Origin: Pogonophryne albipinna
Lineage: Eukaryota; Chordata; Actinopteri; Perciformes; Artedidraconidae
Length of the DNA stretch: 64,000 nucleotides
Direction of reading: 5' to 3'
NCBI GenBank assembly: GCA_028583405.1
Contig: CM053256.1
Span: forward strand, 19,393,534-19,457,533
Shown: in pieces, positions 26,541 through 59,819 of the stretch
Position numbering within the stretch: the first letter of the stretch is position 1
How the letters are laid out: the number at the start of each line of letters is the position of its first letter
The notes under the pieces: model-generated
What the model saw: only the letters and a program-made list of their open reading frames with translations
Told to the model about the DNA's origin: nothing
The model's database searches: none
Program-made: the position numbers and the translations under genes

Positions 26541-29500
26541 TAGCTGGCTTCCTTTTGCCACTTTATTTAACATTTTAGTTTTTTTTACAGACAGTATTTT
26601 ATATTATATGTGTTTCTAGACTATGTTTTGACTTTAAAAACACAATAATGGTAAGAGATGTGCAGAGTTGGTTTCCAACACTAGAGGGGGCCATGGTTAC
26701 TTTACAGGACATTACTTTCACAGATACAGTGTGCTCAATACTTCCCCAGTTATCAAAAATCCACTGTAATTATGGAAAGTTCTTCTCCTCAAGATAAAGA
26801 ACTTTTTCACATTTACTAATACCAGGAGAACCACATAATCTCTCAAAAGGGTTAATGGACAGCTTTGAATTATAAATTCAAACACACTTTAAATCATGGT
26901 TATCAGTTTGATATCGCCTTGGTGTTTTTCCAAAACTCTCTCCATAGTTGGGATGAATATAAATATATCAATTTATGTGCCGTACTAAGGTACATTTTCA
27001 AGGTACTTGCACTTTACCTCAGTATCTTTTTTTCAGATACTTTATGCGATAAGATTGTCGTATATATCCAGTGCATATCAAGTAGTCACCATGTGCTGTA
27101 CTTTAACCAACTTCAACAATACAAAACTGCTTTTATGTTAATAATAATGCGATAGCATTAGATATGTAATCATTTAGAAAAGGAACACTTAGCATCGTAA
27201 GTAATTAACCTTCTTATATTTTACATTGCGCTAAGAATACTTTGATGTAGGACTGGTAGTATTTTCTGATTGTGGTATTTCTCTTTTATGAATTACATTA
27301 CATTTCATTTAGCTGACGCTTTTATCCAATGCAACTTACAGGGACATTCTCCCTGGAGTAACTAAGGGCTAAGCGCCTTACTCAAGGGTACACTAGTGGT
27401 GGTGTTCCAGGCGGGATTTGAACTCACAACCTTCCAATCTTCAGCTCACCTCACTATCCATTAGACCACCACTACCCCTACAAAAAACTTATAATGCCAC
27501 TATTGAAGCCAAAATACACACATTGCGTATAACTTTGACAGTTGTTGTCGCTGGCTTCCCCAAACTTCTGTCTTTGTAATCAATGTACTGAAGTGGGTAT
27601 GCTCTCAAAAAGAGTGCAGTGGTCTTGAATGCAGCTGAAGGCCTGACTCCTCCCCGACCACTCCCCTCATATGGGCTGCTTATAAAAGGCACCTGTTGAC
27701 CTTTGTTTTGAGCTTTGACCCTGTCTGTCATGGTCAGTGGTACAGGTAGGTTGTCTATTTTAACACATGGATACTTTTCTTTCCTCAGTCTCTATCTTGA
27801 ATGATCACTGGTTCTGCTTCCAATTGTCGTGCACGCCTGTAGTTTGTTAAAACATCATACCTGTAGTGAGTAGTGCTCAAACTTTTAAATTATTTGTATG
27901 GCGAATGGTGAGCCCTTTTCAACCCCATTTAACCTTTTTGTAGGTTGTTTTTGCTATTGTTTTGCCTTGTGTTTGCTTTACTCATTTTTGTTATCTTACT
28001 GTTATGTTTAGCTTGTAGCTTTTTGCCTTTGTTTTGCCTATAGCTTTGTGCTTACCCTCAGTGTTGTATAGCACTGGGGGGCACAAGAGAGTTACCTGTT
28101 TGCTGTTTGTGTGGTTTGATGTGACTGCCCCTGGTGAGTATATGGTGGCACGGTAGCACCCTAGTTTCACTAAAAGTTTTTTTTCTAGATATACTCCAAC
28201 TTTAAATTGGAATTAAAGAATGTAATGATCTACTTTAAATACATTTGGTGATAAAGATCATTTTAACTAGATATTTCTGTTATTTTTGAACTATTTTATC
28301 TTCCAGCAACCATATCTTTAGTTTCCTTTTCTTTTTTCTTTTATTCAATTTAGTAAAATGTGTTTATATTTTATAATGAGTCCCTCGGTCTCTTACTAGA
28401 CCAACCTGTGTCTTGATTGCGTGTGAAACTAAGGGTTTTGGTCAAAGGTAACACATTGCCCTGTGTCTATTTCCTAGGGTGAAGCTCCCATGGCATTGTT
28501 GGTCGTCTATCTTTTAACCATCTATTGTAATAAAACTTAAACAGATTTGTTTGGGTATGAACAAACTAAATAAAAAATAAAGTAGGTCACAATTTTGTTT
28601 TCATGTTATACGTCCCCTTACCCTTCACCAATATTGACAATACGCATCAAAGTCTGCAGCAGTATTTGTATGCTTCCAATTTAGGGTGGGGTCGTGACTA
28701 TCATATCTTAAATAAAATGAAAAAGAACTGGAAAGATAAAACCGATCAATCCCTGGAAACCTGTTTGGTAGACAAAAGATACAACTCTTTACATTTAATT
28801 TATAACAAAGCTCATCCCATCCCTGAATTCTCCTCAATTTTGCTGAATGTAGACAAAGGTTTCCATGGTAACTGTACACAGCAGCTGTCTGACACCGCCT
28901 ACCCCCTCATCCTCCCAAATACACCCCACCCCCTCCCAATGCACCCTCTCCCAGTGCACCCCCTTCTCCTGCTTCCTCTCCTTGAATCAGCTGTTCTGTG
29001 GGAAACAGCCACAGTGCAATAAACTATTTAACAGCATTAGTGCTTAGTGTGTGTGGGTGGATTAGAGAGTAGAGGTTGCATTTGTGTGTGGCAGAGAGAT
29101 TGAGAAACAGTGTGTTGTGTGCACCCTCCTGCAGAGTGTATGGGTGGGAGGCCTCCACTAGCAGAGGGGTATTACATGGTTGATGTTTGTTATTCTTCAA
29201 GCTATCATTTCACAACTCGGTCACACAAAAAAAAACATACCAAAAAAATGTCCCTGGATGGTGGCCACTTATCCTTCCAACTTTATCAGCCCTTTTGTCA
29301 TGATTCTTCTGGGTGACAAAAACATCCTTAAAGCATGAGAGCGAGAGCTCTGTGAAAGAGGATCCTAGAAGCCCAATGATTTATGACTGCTGATTTTTCA
29401 TTGGCACTCAAATGCCTTGCAGTGCTTATAAAATAGTAAGCTATTACAATTTGTTTTGACACAAAGGCAGATTCGGTCTGCATAGCATCCATAGCCTTAG

Positions 29501-31700
29501 CTTAAGTGTGCTAGTTTTGTATTAATGCTCATTAGTGTAATCTCATTAATGTGTGGCTTTTCAATTTCACGTCAGTCAAACTAATGCCTTTATTCCAATG
29601 TTGGACTTAATAAAACAAAATGATATCACTCTTTATTCATATTCATGAATAGAGCATGAGTACATATACTATAAAAAGCATTTATACCAGTCGGTGTGTC
29701 TGTATTTGTGCAGAAGTGCATCCTTCAGTGAAATCCCATGTGTTTTTAAGAAAAAAGGAACAATTGTCCTGCCTGTCAGAAGCTCAGTTGATATCTGGAG
29801 CACAGCAACTGAGAATCGAGACAGGCGGGTTTTCATGCCTCATGCACGTTTTGGACCAATAAGGCAAAGATCACAAATCCCTCCTGTTTACCTGCCAGAA
29901 AAAGGGCTTAAAGACTTATGATTTTTCATTGCCATGGAATGTCATTATTTTAAGAATATGTTTATAATTAATTAAACAATAAAAATGTATGTATAAGACT
30001 ATACTTTAAATCTCCCCCTGATGATTGTGTTCAGAAGTAAACCCAGCACTGATACTGCATCATGACACTGCAGAATATTCCTGACTGAGGCAGTGCCTGG
30101 GATCCCTGTCGACATAGTGTTAGTGTGATGATCCTGGGTTAGGGTGTTGGTGAATAATATAGAAACTGAGAATGAGAGACTTGTGAGTGTTAAATGAATG
30201 AGGGTGTTATTTTTAGATGGAAGCTCATCATGGCCTCCCTCTCTCTCACATCTACCCTGCTATCACCAGTGCATGGTGTTGGATGAAGGAAAAAGGGAGC
30301 AGAGAAAAGGGGGTGTTGACAAGAATTGTTTGAGTGTCATTATCTTTGTTTGAAAAAAGATAATCTTAATTTAATTCAATCCCAGTTTGAGATTAAAAGG
30401 AATACAGAATTGAGGATTAATTCCCAGCGATTTAAAGAAACTGACGTCTTCTCGGTTCATGAGGACACTCTCTTTTTTTTTTACTTGAGACGAAGCAGAA
30501 TAATAAGTGATCTTATCTGGCACATGGGCGCCCCCATGATGCAGACATCTGTCACTTTAAGTAAGCAAATGATTGAATAGGCCTGGGGCAGAAGGAGAGG
30601 ATAGGTGGGGGAAGTGGTGAGTGTGTCACTGTGGAAGGGGGTGAAAATCCCCAAACATCTGTTATCCCATTCAGAGAAATTAATCATCATTCTTGGCCAA
30701 AGCTGGCCGATTGGCCCCGCAACATCTTGTCTGGTAATTAAACTGTGATTACAGAGGGCAGTCTTATTTTCAATGGATGCAGATATAGTTTGTAAAAGCC
30801 TGTGACAGAAACAAATGGATTGCAGAGGAGGCTAAGAGCTGTGGTCACTGAAGCATTGACGGAAGCTAAATCCATGCCATAACACTTTCAGAGCAGAGAC
30901 AATCCTAGCTTTCAACTCATCCCTTGCGCTTCCTGCAGACTAACTTGTTATTTTGCTCACAGGGGATGGTGCATGCAACACCAGCCTGCCTCGTTTGTGG
31001 TGTATCTTTAAACAACTATGAGCCATGGGTGTGTGCTTTATCTTGTCGGCACAGGGCCAAGAGTTAAAAACTCCAAATGACTGGCGAGATGGGTCTGGCC
31101 CACTGCAGTATAATTCAATAAAGTGAAGATGCACTGAGTGTATGAGGAGGTCCTCAGTAAATGTTTCCATTGGAAAACCTCACACATGAACCTGTTTGCA
31201 AACCAAATCCTGTACATTCCTATTCCCTGACAATACAGATTCAAACTAATTCTGGGAGAAATGAATGGCAAGCAGCTTTCTAAATTGAATGTTATATTTA
31301 TCCCTTGACAACATTAGGCAAGGCACACTCACCCGTCTCCAAACATCATTGAACACTGATTTCTGGGCCTTTGCATGACTACAATGTGCAACAGCTTCAT
31401 TTGCAGTCTGAGAAAGAAAGACAGAAAGAAAAAGGAGACAAGGAACAATATGAAAATATCAAGTAAACCATGAGGTTATATTGATATAATTCCTGTGTGT
31501 ACAGAAAGTCCCACATTCTTGATAAATAAGCTGTACCTGCATAGTCTCCTTTCTCTTGGCATAAAGTGCACTGCCCTTGGAATATAAAACATATTATAAC
31601 ACTTTGGAACAGTCCCATATTATCTAGTGGTCAATTTAAATCAATATGCTGAAGGTCAATTCAAATGACAGAATAAAAGGTGAATGTAGTTGCATTTGGC
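26541..31700. other. Intergenic region between elovl4a and soga3
   Basis: About 5 kb without a supportable gene. It holds a SINE (27291-27480). Open frames such as the one starting at 28603 lack known domains. The stretches 29330-29620 and 30680-31330 have balanced, low-repeat composition of the sort seen in conserved non-coding elements upstream of brain genes; that is an impression only. Confidence 0.4.
27291..27480 (-). mobile_element. tRNA-derived SINE, V-SINE-like
   Basis: On the minus strand the head reads like a tRNA gene. It has an A-box-like TGGTCTAATGGATAGTG, then a B-box-like GAGTTCAAATCC about 30 bp on. A body with CCTTGAGTAAGGCGCTTA follows, then the widely shared fish SINE tail containing GGATAAAAGCGTCAGCTAAATG and ending in ATGTAATGTAAT. 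This order (tRNA head, body, conserved 3' domain) is that of V-SINEs. Polymerase III would read it leftwards. Confidence 0.8.
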
Positions 31701-31749
31701 TGCATCCAATCACTGTTGGACAGAGGGAGAGAGAAGGGGAGAGAGAGAG

Positions 31750-31942
31750 CATCCTGTCTCCTTCCAATGAGAGCAGCCTGCCAGCCAGCTCTGCTTCCGT
31801 GCAGCCTCGGCCCTCCCAGCGATGATGTAATGTCATGAATATTGAAACAGGTTGCTCGGTGCTCGGGAGGCGCTCGAGCCAGCATCCCTTCTGCCTCCCC
31901 ATCACCATTACCCTTCAGCAGCCGACAAATCAACCAGAAAAG
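31750..31942 (+). promoter_or_regulatory. soga3: Probable soga3 promoter and non-coding first exon
   Basis: A GC-richer block in otherwise AT-rich DNA that ends in a good splice donor (AAAAG|GTAAGAAA, exon end at 31942). The first coding exon of soga3 has an acceptor (CTTCTGCAG) ending at 32925. A leader exon here spliced to that acceptor is therefore plausible. The exact transcription start is not visible. Confidence 0.4.
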
Positions 31943-32979
31943 GTAAGAAAATACATCTAAAGCTTCATAAATTCCACATGATAAACTCTTTTTCTTTAAA
32001 AGCACGTGTGTGTTTTAGATAAATGAGGCAACAGTAACCTGTAATGAAGGGCAAATGTGTGACTGGTCCACATTATGTTCTGTGCTGTCAGGCCTCCGAG
32101 GTTGGTTGACTGTTGCTGCTTCCTGTTGTTTGTATGTAGAAAAACTCATTGCTTTCTTGCTTGTTTGGACTGATTTAATTCCTCATTTAAACAGCACTGA
32201 ATGAGGGATTGTGTGACAAGCAGTCGACTTTTTCGTGCTTTAAAAATAGACAAAAGAAAAAAATGCATACACTGTGCCAACTGTGAAACAGGCAAGAGAC
32301 ACGATGTTGCTTCTGATACTTTTATCTTCCATCCATTTGAGTAATGAGTCATCGGGTAGTGGCATATATGATCAGTAAGATGATAGCTGACGGGAAATGG
32401 CAGAGCACAGCCTGGATGTGGCTCATCATTTAATATCAAGAAGCTGGACCGTCCTTTGTTTCTTTTGGGTTGTTCGTGGATAAAATCACATAGAGGCCAT
32501 CTGATTTCTGTCAACTAAACATGTAGCATGGTGAATGTAATGGCATGCTGGCTGCTGTAGGTTTAATAGCCAATGACATTGCCTTCTCTTTGCTTTCTCT
32601 CTCTCGCCCTTTCGGAGGAAACGCGAGTGGCTGTCTAATTGTCCGAGCAGCAGCTGATCCCAGTTTATCAAACAGGGGATGAATGGCCGGATGCATTATT
32701 ATTTGTGGTCACGTACCTGTGTCTGGGTGCTGGCCGCCTCGCCTATGTAAAAAAACAAAACAAAAACATCTAAAAATCCAAGGCGTTTAATTAACCAAAT
32801 CATTTCAGTTTTCACTCAAGTCAAGTAACAAACTTGGACTACTTGATCGTCTTGCTGAGGATTGATATTTATCCTTAATCACATCCATCGCTTAAGCTGA
32901 AAAGTCCATTGTTTTCCTTCTGCAGGGAAACTGGTGTAGGGTATAGATGTTGTTGGGGATGAGCTGAGCCTTTGACACC

Positions 32980-37555
<4,576 letters not shown>

Positions 37556-40095
37556 AGCACACCCTCAATATCATGTTATGTTGATTTTTGTTATTTTATT
37601 ACAAATATTATTTGTACTTATTCGTTCATTTCAATTCTTTTATTTTGAACATGTCACTTAAGGTCACTCAAGGTACAGGACATTCATTCTCATTTTCCAT
37701 ACGATCCAAGCCACCCAACCACTCAGATGCTTTCAACATATTCTGGATAACACATCGCGGAGGGACAGTGGATTTTTAGGTGAGTATGTAATTAAACTTT
37801 ATGTGATTCCCAGCATTTCTCTGTCCAGTTACATCCTGACCAGCGCTCTTATCAGAAACAATAATTTAGAAGAGTTTGAAGGTACTTCAATTGAAAAAAG
37901 TTATTCTTTATACAATTAGTTTCCCGAACAGTGTCCTTCACTCACTTATATACAAGAGAGGGTGTTTTTCATTCACAAGATGGAGGAATACTGGTTCAAA
38001 TCAGTGTGCTATGCTTTGTTCAAGATAGCTGAGCAATTATCATGCCTATCTCCCTAGAGGCCAAACATCAGGTTACACATCGTCACATAGTTATCATATG
38101 CCTGTAACAGCGTGTCATGTTTACCTTCTAGGAGGGCAAACATTCTGTCATATACATTGTCAGATACTTGGACCTTTGGTATCACGCGCACTTCTGTATC
38201 CTTGAATGAACACATTCAGTATTTTCCCATCAGTCTGTAAAGCCAAAAGATGTTGGAAAGAAACCTATACCATATCTGCTGCAAATGTTAATTTCTGAAG
38301 TTTTACCACGACAACAGCATTAATGAGGTCTATGAGCAGTACATTGTTCTTTCCAAAGTGTATGTAAGGAGAATGCACAGACTACACACAAAAATAACAG
38401 TCATACACTCACTTACGTCTGACATCAAAACAAACATCAGTCAAATGTCTCTTTCAATTTCAGGCACTGTCTGAGTCATAATACAATGTCAACATGATCT
38501 GTAACAAATCATCATAACGTCAGTGGGGAATATAGGAGTGTTGGCATTTTACCCATAATCCTTTTGGGGTTTTTGTGTGACTTTCAGAGTTGTGTAAAAA
38601 TGCTCATGGGTGTGTCTGTAAATACTGTTCGGACCTGACCACCAGGACGGGGGAGGAACCGGTCCACTTCTTTCATCCCACCGGTGGGATGTTCTACGTC
38701 ACATATTAGGGCCAGCTGTGTTGAAAGGGAGGGAGGGAGGGAGAGACAGGAAAAGAGAGAGAAAGGAGGATTTTATTCCCGTTATTGAAGCATCATTTCA
38801 GCTAGGCTGCTCAGTTGTTTTGACCAAGCAACTGCATCCACTCAAGACTTCAGTTCAGATACTTCGCTGACAACAAACTCGTTGATATTTTTAAGGACAT
38901 ATGTTACAACATTCAATAGCATATTACAGGAAGAGGTAAGGGTGTCTTTTTCCAAACGAGACATGGTTCGTCAGGCTTCAGACAGTGAAATAATGTGAAC
39001 CGTTTCAAGCTTGTTTTGGCGCTCGAGCGGAGGATTTGAAAATCACATGTGTCGCATAGAAAGCAGTTGCACGTTACTAGTTACTTAGCCTACTATGTCA
39101 AGAGTAACACATTAGCTACAACATACTTTTTGCATGCATGGCGTTGGAAACGGGCTTCTTTAGTTTGTGGCTAACGTCAACGACTTGTGTTATTTCTATC
39201 AAGATGATAGTCCACCTCTCGTGCTCAAGTAGCAGAGAAAAAGCAGGGTGGGAGTTCGCCTGCTACGACCTATGGCTACGACGAGGAAATGAAGGAAAGT
39301 TAGCTTTTTACAGGCAAGGTATGACTAAGACACCGTTAGTTTTCAAACAGTGAAGAGATATTTGTGTTAAATGTAATCCCCTCAGGTGTTCTCAGTGGTT
39401 TGTTACCTCTGAAATGAGTGACAGTTAGCAGACAGATGTTTTGACGGCGTAAATTGATGTGTTGCCATGCACACAGCGCAAGGTGTTTTGCCGCCACTAA
39501 TTAGAGTAACCCGGTGTTTATTAATGGACGTGCTCTACTGCTTCCTCCAGCTATATAACTCCAGGAAAATAAACTCATGGTTACAGCGGGTAAAAATACT
39601 CCACAGCTCTTACATCAGTGCGGCTCCGTGATATTTTGGGACTTCTCCCATTCGCGTTAAGTGGTTACCGGGTGTCTGTCTGTGCCAGCCCTGGACTGTC
39701 GCCTACAACGACTCGTGTGCAGGGGCGAGAGACGACACTGCGCGGCCTCAGATTTCGATATAAACATGTTAAAGAGAAGCAGGGGTGCAGCAGTGAGGAA
39801 GTACTCGAGATAAAAGAGGACACCATGGGGACTCAGGCACAAGAATGACAGCAGCCGTGAGGACATGGAAGGGACTGAAGCGTCCAGTCTACTGCGGGGC
39901 TGACGAGGGATATGGCCGGCTGTGGATAATTGTCTCTTTCAATTTGGACATGGCAAAGTGTGCTGTTGAACTATATCAAGAAACATTTCAACTTGTGCTT
40001 TACAAAGCAGAAATGAAGACTTTTAAAATAGCTTGGTGATTAGCATTCATCTTTTATCTCATTAAGTTAATGTTTTATTTTAATTCGCTGGAGGA
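37556..40095. other. Region between soga3 and kiaa0408
   Basis: About 2.5 kb covering the soga3 3' UTR (possible ATTAAA at 37791-37796) and the 5' region of kiaa0408. A block near 38620-38940 has purine-rich (GGGAGGGAGG) sequence, a CCCACCGGTGGGA palindrome and a donor-like site GAAGAG|GTAAGG (38935/38936), consistent with a non-coding first exon of kiaa0408. An acceptor-like site (TTTTATCTCATTAAG) ends at 40066. No coding exon was recognised in between. Confidence 0.4.
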
Positions 40096-55774
<15,679 letters not shown>

Positions 55775-56770
55775 TAACCTCTGAACACTTTTCATTACTG
55801 TTGTACATACCAGACCCTTGTTCACTCCTACAGACTCAGAAGTGCTTTAGTTTTGATTTCACTCAGTTTTTAGAATGTACAGTATGTGGCATCCAGTGGA
55901 GCCTAACTGAGCAAAAAAGGCAAGGAAAGGATCTGAAGCAGCTTCACGTATTCAGCAGTATGCTTGGCTTCATGCATAGCCTCAGTGGAGTGAACACATC
56001 ACGCTCATTCATTCGTGCCTACCATCTGAATGGACGTCCTACGCTCAGGATTCTAGCCTGGACTAGTGTACCCTCCACTTCTGTCTTATATATACTGTAT
56101 CAACAAAGTGATGCTTGCTTATAGTCAAATGATCCCAAAAACTTCCAGCCAAATGAAATCCAGAATGATGTATTTACTAGTACTGTATTTTGTAAATTGT
56201 GTGCAACATGTTTTGTGTGCTTTTTTGCACAAAATATGCTGTTACACACACAATATGCAGCGTCATGGTGGTAGAGCAGAGATTTCCCTTAAGCACCTCT
56301 CTGTGTGCTGAACCAAGTGTTGATTTCTGCCTTCTTCAATTACCCACAATACATGCCTGGACCGTACCTTGACGTAAGCTTTGCATTCACGACTGGCTTT
56401 ATTTTTTTCTCATGATCACAGTAACAATAAATGTGAGTTTTTTTTTATAACTTTGTACCAAAGCCTGGTTTCCTTATATGCATTTTCCTCATTTAAAAAT
56501 GAAATGCATTGTTATCACATTTGATTTTGCTTTCCCCCCATTGCTGATGTTTTCCAACATCAATCATGAGAGCCTTCTTTTGTGCATAGCAGTGATTACC
56601 ATGCTTATGATAAAAAGAATAAAAAGCCTTTTTCTACTTTTACTAACTCTGAATAGTCACATATCAGGACATTACTCAGCTGAGTAGTACAGGTTTTGGG
56701 TCAAAGTGATGAATCATATCATGATGAAGGTGATGCCTTTGCTGTTCTTTTTGTGTAATAAACTTAAGGA
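55775..56770 (+). other. kiaa0408: kiaa0408 3' untranslated region
   Basis: Non-coding sequence after the stop of kiaa0408, with AATAAA signals at 56426-56431 and 56757-56762. These suggest 3' UTRs of about 0.67 or 1.0 kb. Confidence 0.55.
56426..56431 (+). terminator. kiaa0408: Polyadenylation signal, kiaa0408 (proximal)
   Basis: AATAAA in AACAATAAATGTGAG, followed within 20 bases by a T-rich run (GAGTTTTTTTTTATAA), the usual arrangement of cleavage signals. A second AATAAA at 56757 may serve as a distal site. Confidence 0.5.
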
Positions 56771-58483
56771 CTGAATGATTTCTCCTCTTGTTTACTTCAC
56801 AAATTAGTTTTTTTATTCGGCTGACTGACAAAGTGATTTCTAGGCAGCTTAAACCCATCTGTCTAGCGGGACTGTGAAAACAGCATTATTACAAAGTAAT
56901 ATTTCAAAAGTTGCTGCAGACAAACTCGCTTATTATAATTGTCTCCAATTATCTTCAATAAGTGTTATAAGTTTAGAACTATATGCTAAACCGTGCCACT
57001 GCTGCAGGCCTCTTCAACCCTTATCCTACAATAGGGACTGTAATGAAATAAGTTCTCAACATCAATCAAACATGGCACACAAAGTATTTCTGCATCCAGA
57101 GGAGTACTCGCTAAGATGAAGCACCAGAACCAAACGTCTGTCTGGCTGCTTTAATCTCCTGATGTCAGATTGATGGCTCCATCACTTTGATAGAGTTTGA
57201 TGTTTGCGTATGTATTCCTCCATAAATGCATTCTGTTCCCCAAGAAAACTTGGTGTAATGAAGACCGTTTTACTTATTCATGTAACTCTTCGCTTCTATG
57301 AAAATACCTGTCTTTCATATTTTTTCTGCGCTGTCTGGAAAACAAATCACATTTCAACACACACTCCCTTACATAAACATGCAAATGAACACACACGCAA
57401 GCTTACACATCCTTGGCCATGAGCGGCACGGACACCTAACCCCTCACCCTGAAACCTGGCACCCACATGTCTGATGGAAATAACAGGTGCGACAATGTTA
57501 TGGTGCCAGAAATCCTACCCTGGCGCTGATATAAATATAAATATTGTCATCCTCTCTCTGATGCCTAGCCTAGTGCTGTGTTGGCTGTCTCACACTGTTT
57601 CCCTGTGTCAAGGCCGGGCAGCAGCCTGGATTCCCAGGACTGGCCTGTGGTCAAGTCTGGAGATTTCCAGATGCCCAAACCATTTATATAACCAGTACTA
57701 ACTGTTTTGATTCCAGTGCTGCTGAAAAACACAATAACACAGGAAAGAATTTATGGGGCAATCTGTCTTTTATCTTGCAAATATAGGACTGTAGGTTCAG
57801 CCAGAGACAAGGGGCTAATAAGACTTTTATAGTCATCCTCTTACAACCTTGAGTAAAATCATTTTAAAAATCTATTTACATTTTGACTACTTGTTTCGTC
57901 AGTACACATAGTAATGCTTGATTGGCCTCCAAAGAATCTCTAAGTAATCATTAGGACTATGACTCTGCAGTTAATGGCCAAACATGACTCGACATTTTTA
58001 GTCATTATCTTTTCAGAATATTTTCTTTTCATGTCAAAATACATTGAAGTCATATTAGATCACTTAGGAATGATCTTTGAGACTTTTTCAGTTTTTAATA
58101 AACTAGTTTGAGTAAATATCCCTTTTGGTATACGTTTTCTTCCCAGCTATGGTATCAAATATGCACTTTATCTTTAAATGTTCACTCACTATACTATCCA
58201 CAGGAATTCTAATTAGCAGTTTTAGTTGTTGACTAATGTCTGGACATCATTTGTGATACTTCCTTTGTGTGTGTCAGTATACATTGGAAATGTTGCTCGA
58301 CCTTCAAGCCTCTGCAGTGCAAGGCCCAACATGACTCATCATATTTGGTCACACACAGAGATAAGGGTCACATGAGATTCCTTACGAATGAATTTAATTA
58401 TGTTTTTTTACTTTTTGTACATGCTCTCTTGGTTTTGCTTTGTGAGTTGCTGTCAACATGTCCCAGTTGCTGCTGGAAAAGTA
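56771..58483. other. Intergenic DNA downstream of kiaa0408
   Basis: AT-rich sequence with only short open frames on either strand. No gene, RNA or repeat family was recognised before the pogo-like element that starts at 58484. Confidence 0.5.
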
Positions 58484-59817
58484 GGGGAGACCAGGGACAG
58501 TTGCAACACGGGTCGGTTGTAACACCTTCAATATCTCCAATCACAAACAAGCTAGAGTGATGAAACTCACTCTGCACATGCGCAGTTAGATGGTAAGATC
58601 GCTGAGAAAAAAAGGAGCCACGTTTGAATTTCTCGCGTAAGATATCAGTAAAAGTGTGTTTCTGAGGTAAAATATTAACTAAAATTATATGATGTATTTT
58701 TTGGATACCGTCCTGAGTTCAAATGTCAAGGAATCCAAACTAGTATTATTAGAATCACTGTTTTGTAAGCTACAAATATAACTAGCTAAATATGGGTCAA
58801 GCTAGCAATCAGGCAGGTTCACAGGGGGTGGAAGCAAGACTGGTGGTCCTGGGACGGTTGTAACGGGACGGTTGTAACATGGCACATTTACAATGATGGC
58901 TAATTTGCTTGAATGATCAATTGTTCATTCAAGCATACAGTTGTATTGTTGATTGGTGTGCATTGTCCCTGTAAAACTAAACAGAATAAAATACTGTGCA
59001 GTAGGCCTAAAGTGTGTGTGTGTGTGTGTTTACAGTATGCCAAATGTCAGAAAGAGGAAGACAGACAGGGGAGTGCCACTTGCTCTGCTGCAGAGGGCCT
59101 CAAATCAAGTTGAGAAGGGCAAATCATTCAGGGAAGTGGCAAAGTCCCTGGATATATGCCATGTCACCCTGTACCGGTTCCATAAAAAGAGGCTGAGGTT
59201 GGAGAGTCAGGGATCACAAACACCACCAAGAGAAGGCTACTGGACACCAAAGAAGGTGTTCTCAACAGAGCAGGAGATGCTTTTGAGAGACTACCTGATG
59301 GAGGCAGCTGATTTATATTATGGTCTCAGCTCAAAGGAGGTAGGTCCACATAATTAAGGTAGAAGCACCTCTCAGAGAACAGTTTAATCCTTCACAGAGG
59401 ATGATGCTGTGTGTGTTATCTGTTATCCTGTTCATTGCTCATTGTTTGTTGGAGGATGTGTGAAACCCCATTCAAATCTTGTTGCCTTAGAATTTGACAG
59501 CGTTCCCTATGTGAAAAAAGGTAACCGTTATTAACATGTTACAACCGTGCCTGGCATGTGCTACAACTGTCCCTGTACACAAGGACAGTTGTAACAGTTG
59601 AGTTTTAAAAAAAAATACATTTTCCAACCTATACTTATTTCATAAAAACATCTTAAATACATTGTTTCAGTAGTTGACATATTGATAATGTATAATATAG
59701 CAAACATGATGACAATAAAAGGCTTTAACTTTAACTTTAATGGCTATCCTATTGTAAATAGTTTTTTACTTATTGGGGAAAAGCCCAAAAAGTGTTGCAA
59801 CTGTCCCTGGTCTCCCC
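58484..59817 (+). mobile_element. Pogo-like (Tc1/mariner) element, internally deleted
   Basis: Perfect terminal inverted repeats of about 26 bp, beginning GGGGAGACCAGGGACAGTTG and inverted at the right end, flanked by TA on both sides (58482-58483 and 59818-59819), the Tc1/mariner target. Subterminal copies of GGACGGTTGTAAC or GGACAGTTGTAAC occur in both halves (58500-58520, 58853-58880, 59543-59600), probably transposase-binding sites. It encodes only the N-terminal DNA-binding part of a pogo-type transposase (59037-59357). The DDE catalytic domain is missing. Confidence 0.87.
59037..59357 (+). pseudogene. Pogo-type transposase fragment (psq helix-turn-helix exon)
   Basis: The frame begins MPNVRKRKTDRG and contains VEKGKSFREVAKSLDICHVT followed by LYRFHKKRL, the pipsqueak/CENP-B-type helix-turn-helix of pogo transposases. 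KVFSTEQEMLLRDYLMEAAD and YYGLSSKEV follow, as in the linker before the second DNA-binding domain. It then runs into a splice-donor-like AAGGAG|GTAGGT (59339/59340) and stops at 59355. An acceptor-like TGTTTACAG ends at 59035, just before the ATG. It looks like one exon of a multi-exon transposase gene whose other exons are gone. Confidence 0.78.
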
Positions 59818-59819
59818 TA

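Noticed and set aside
27650..28510. TATA-like CTTATAAAAGG followed by T-rich sequence, considered as a retrotransposon LTR
   Set aside because: No matching second LTR, primer-binding site or coding remnant was found, so no element was called.
28603..29022. 139-codon plus-strand frame in the elovl4a-soga3 interval
   Set aside because: Composition changes abruptly to a Pro/Leu run from a C-rich tract and there is no domain or conserved motif.
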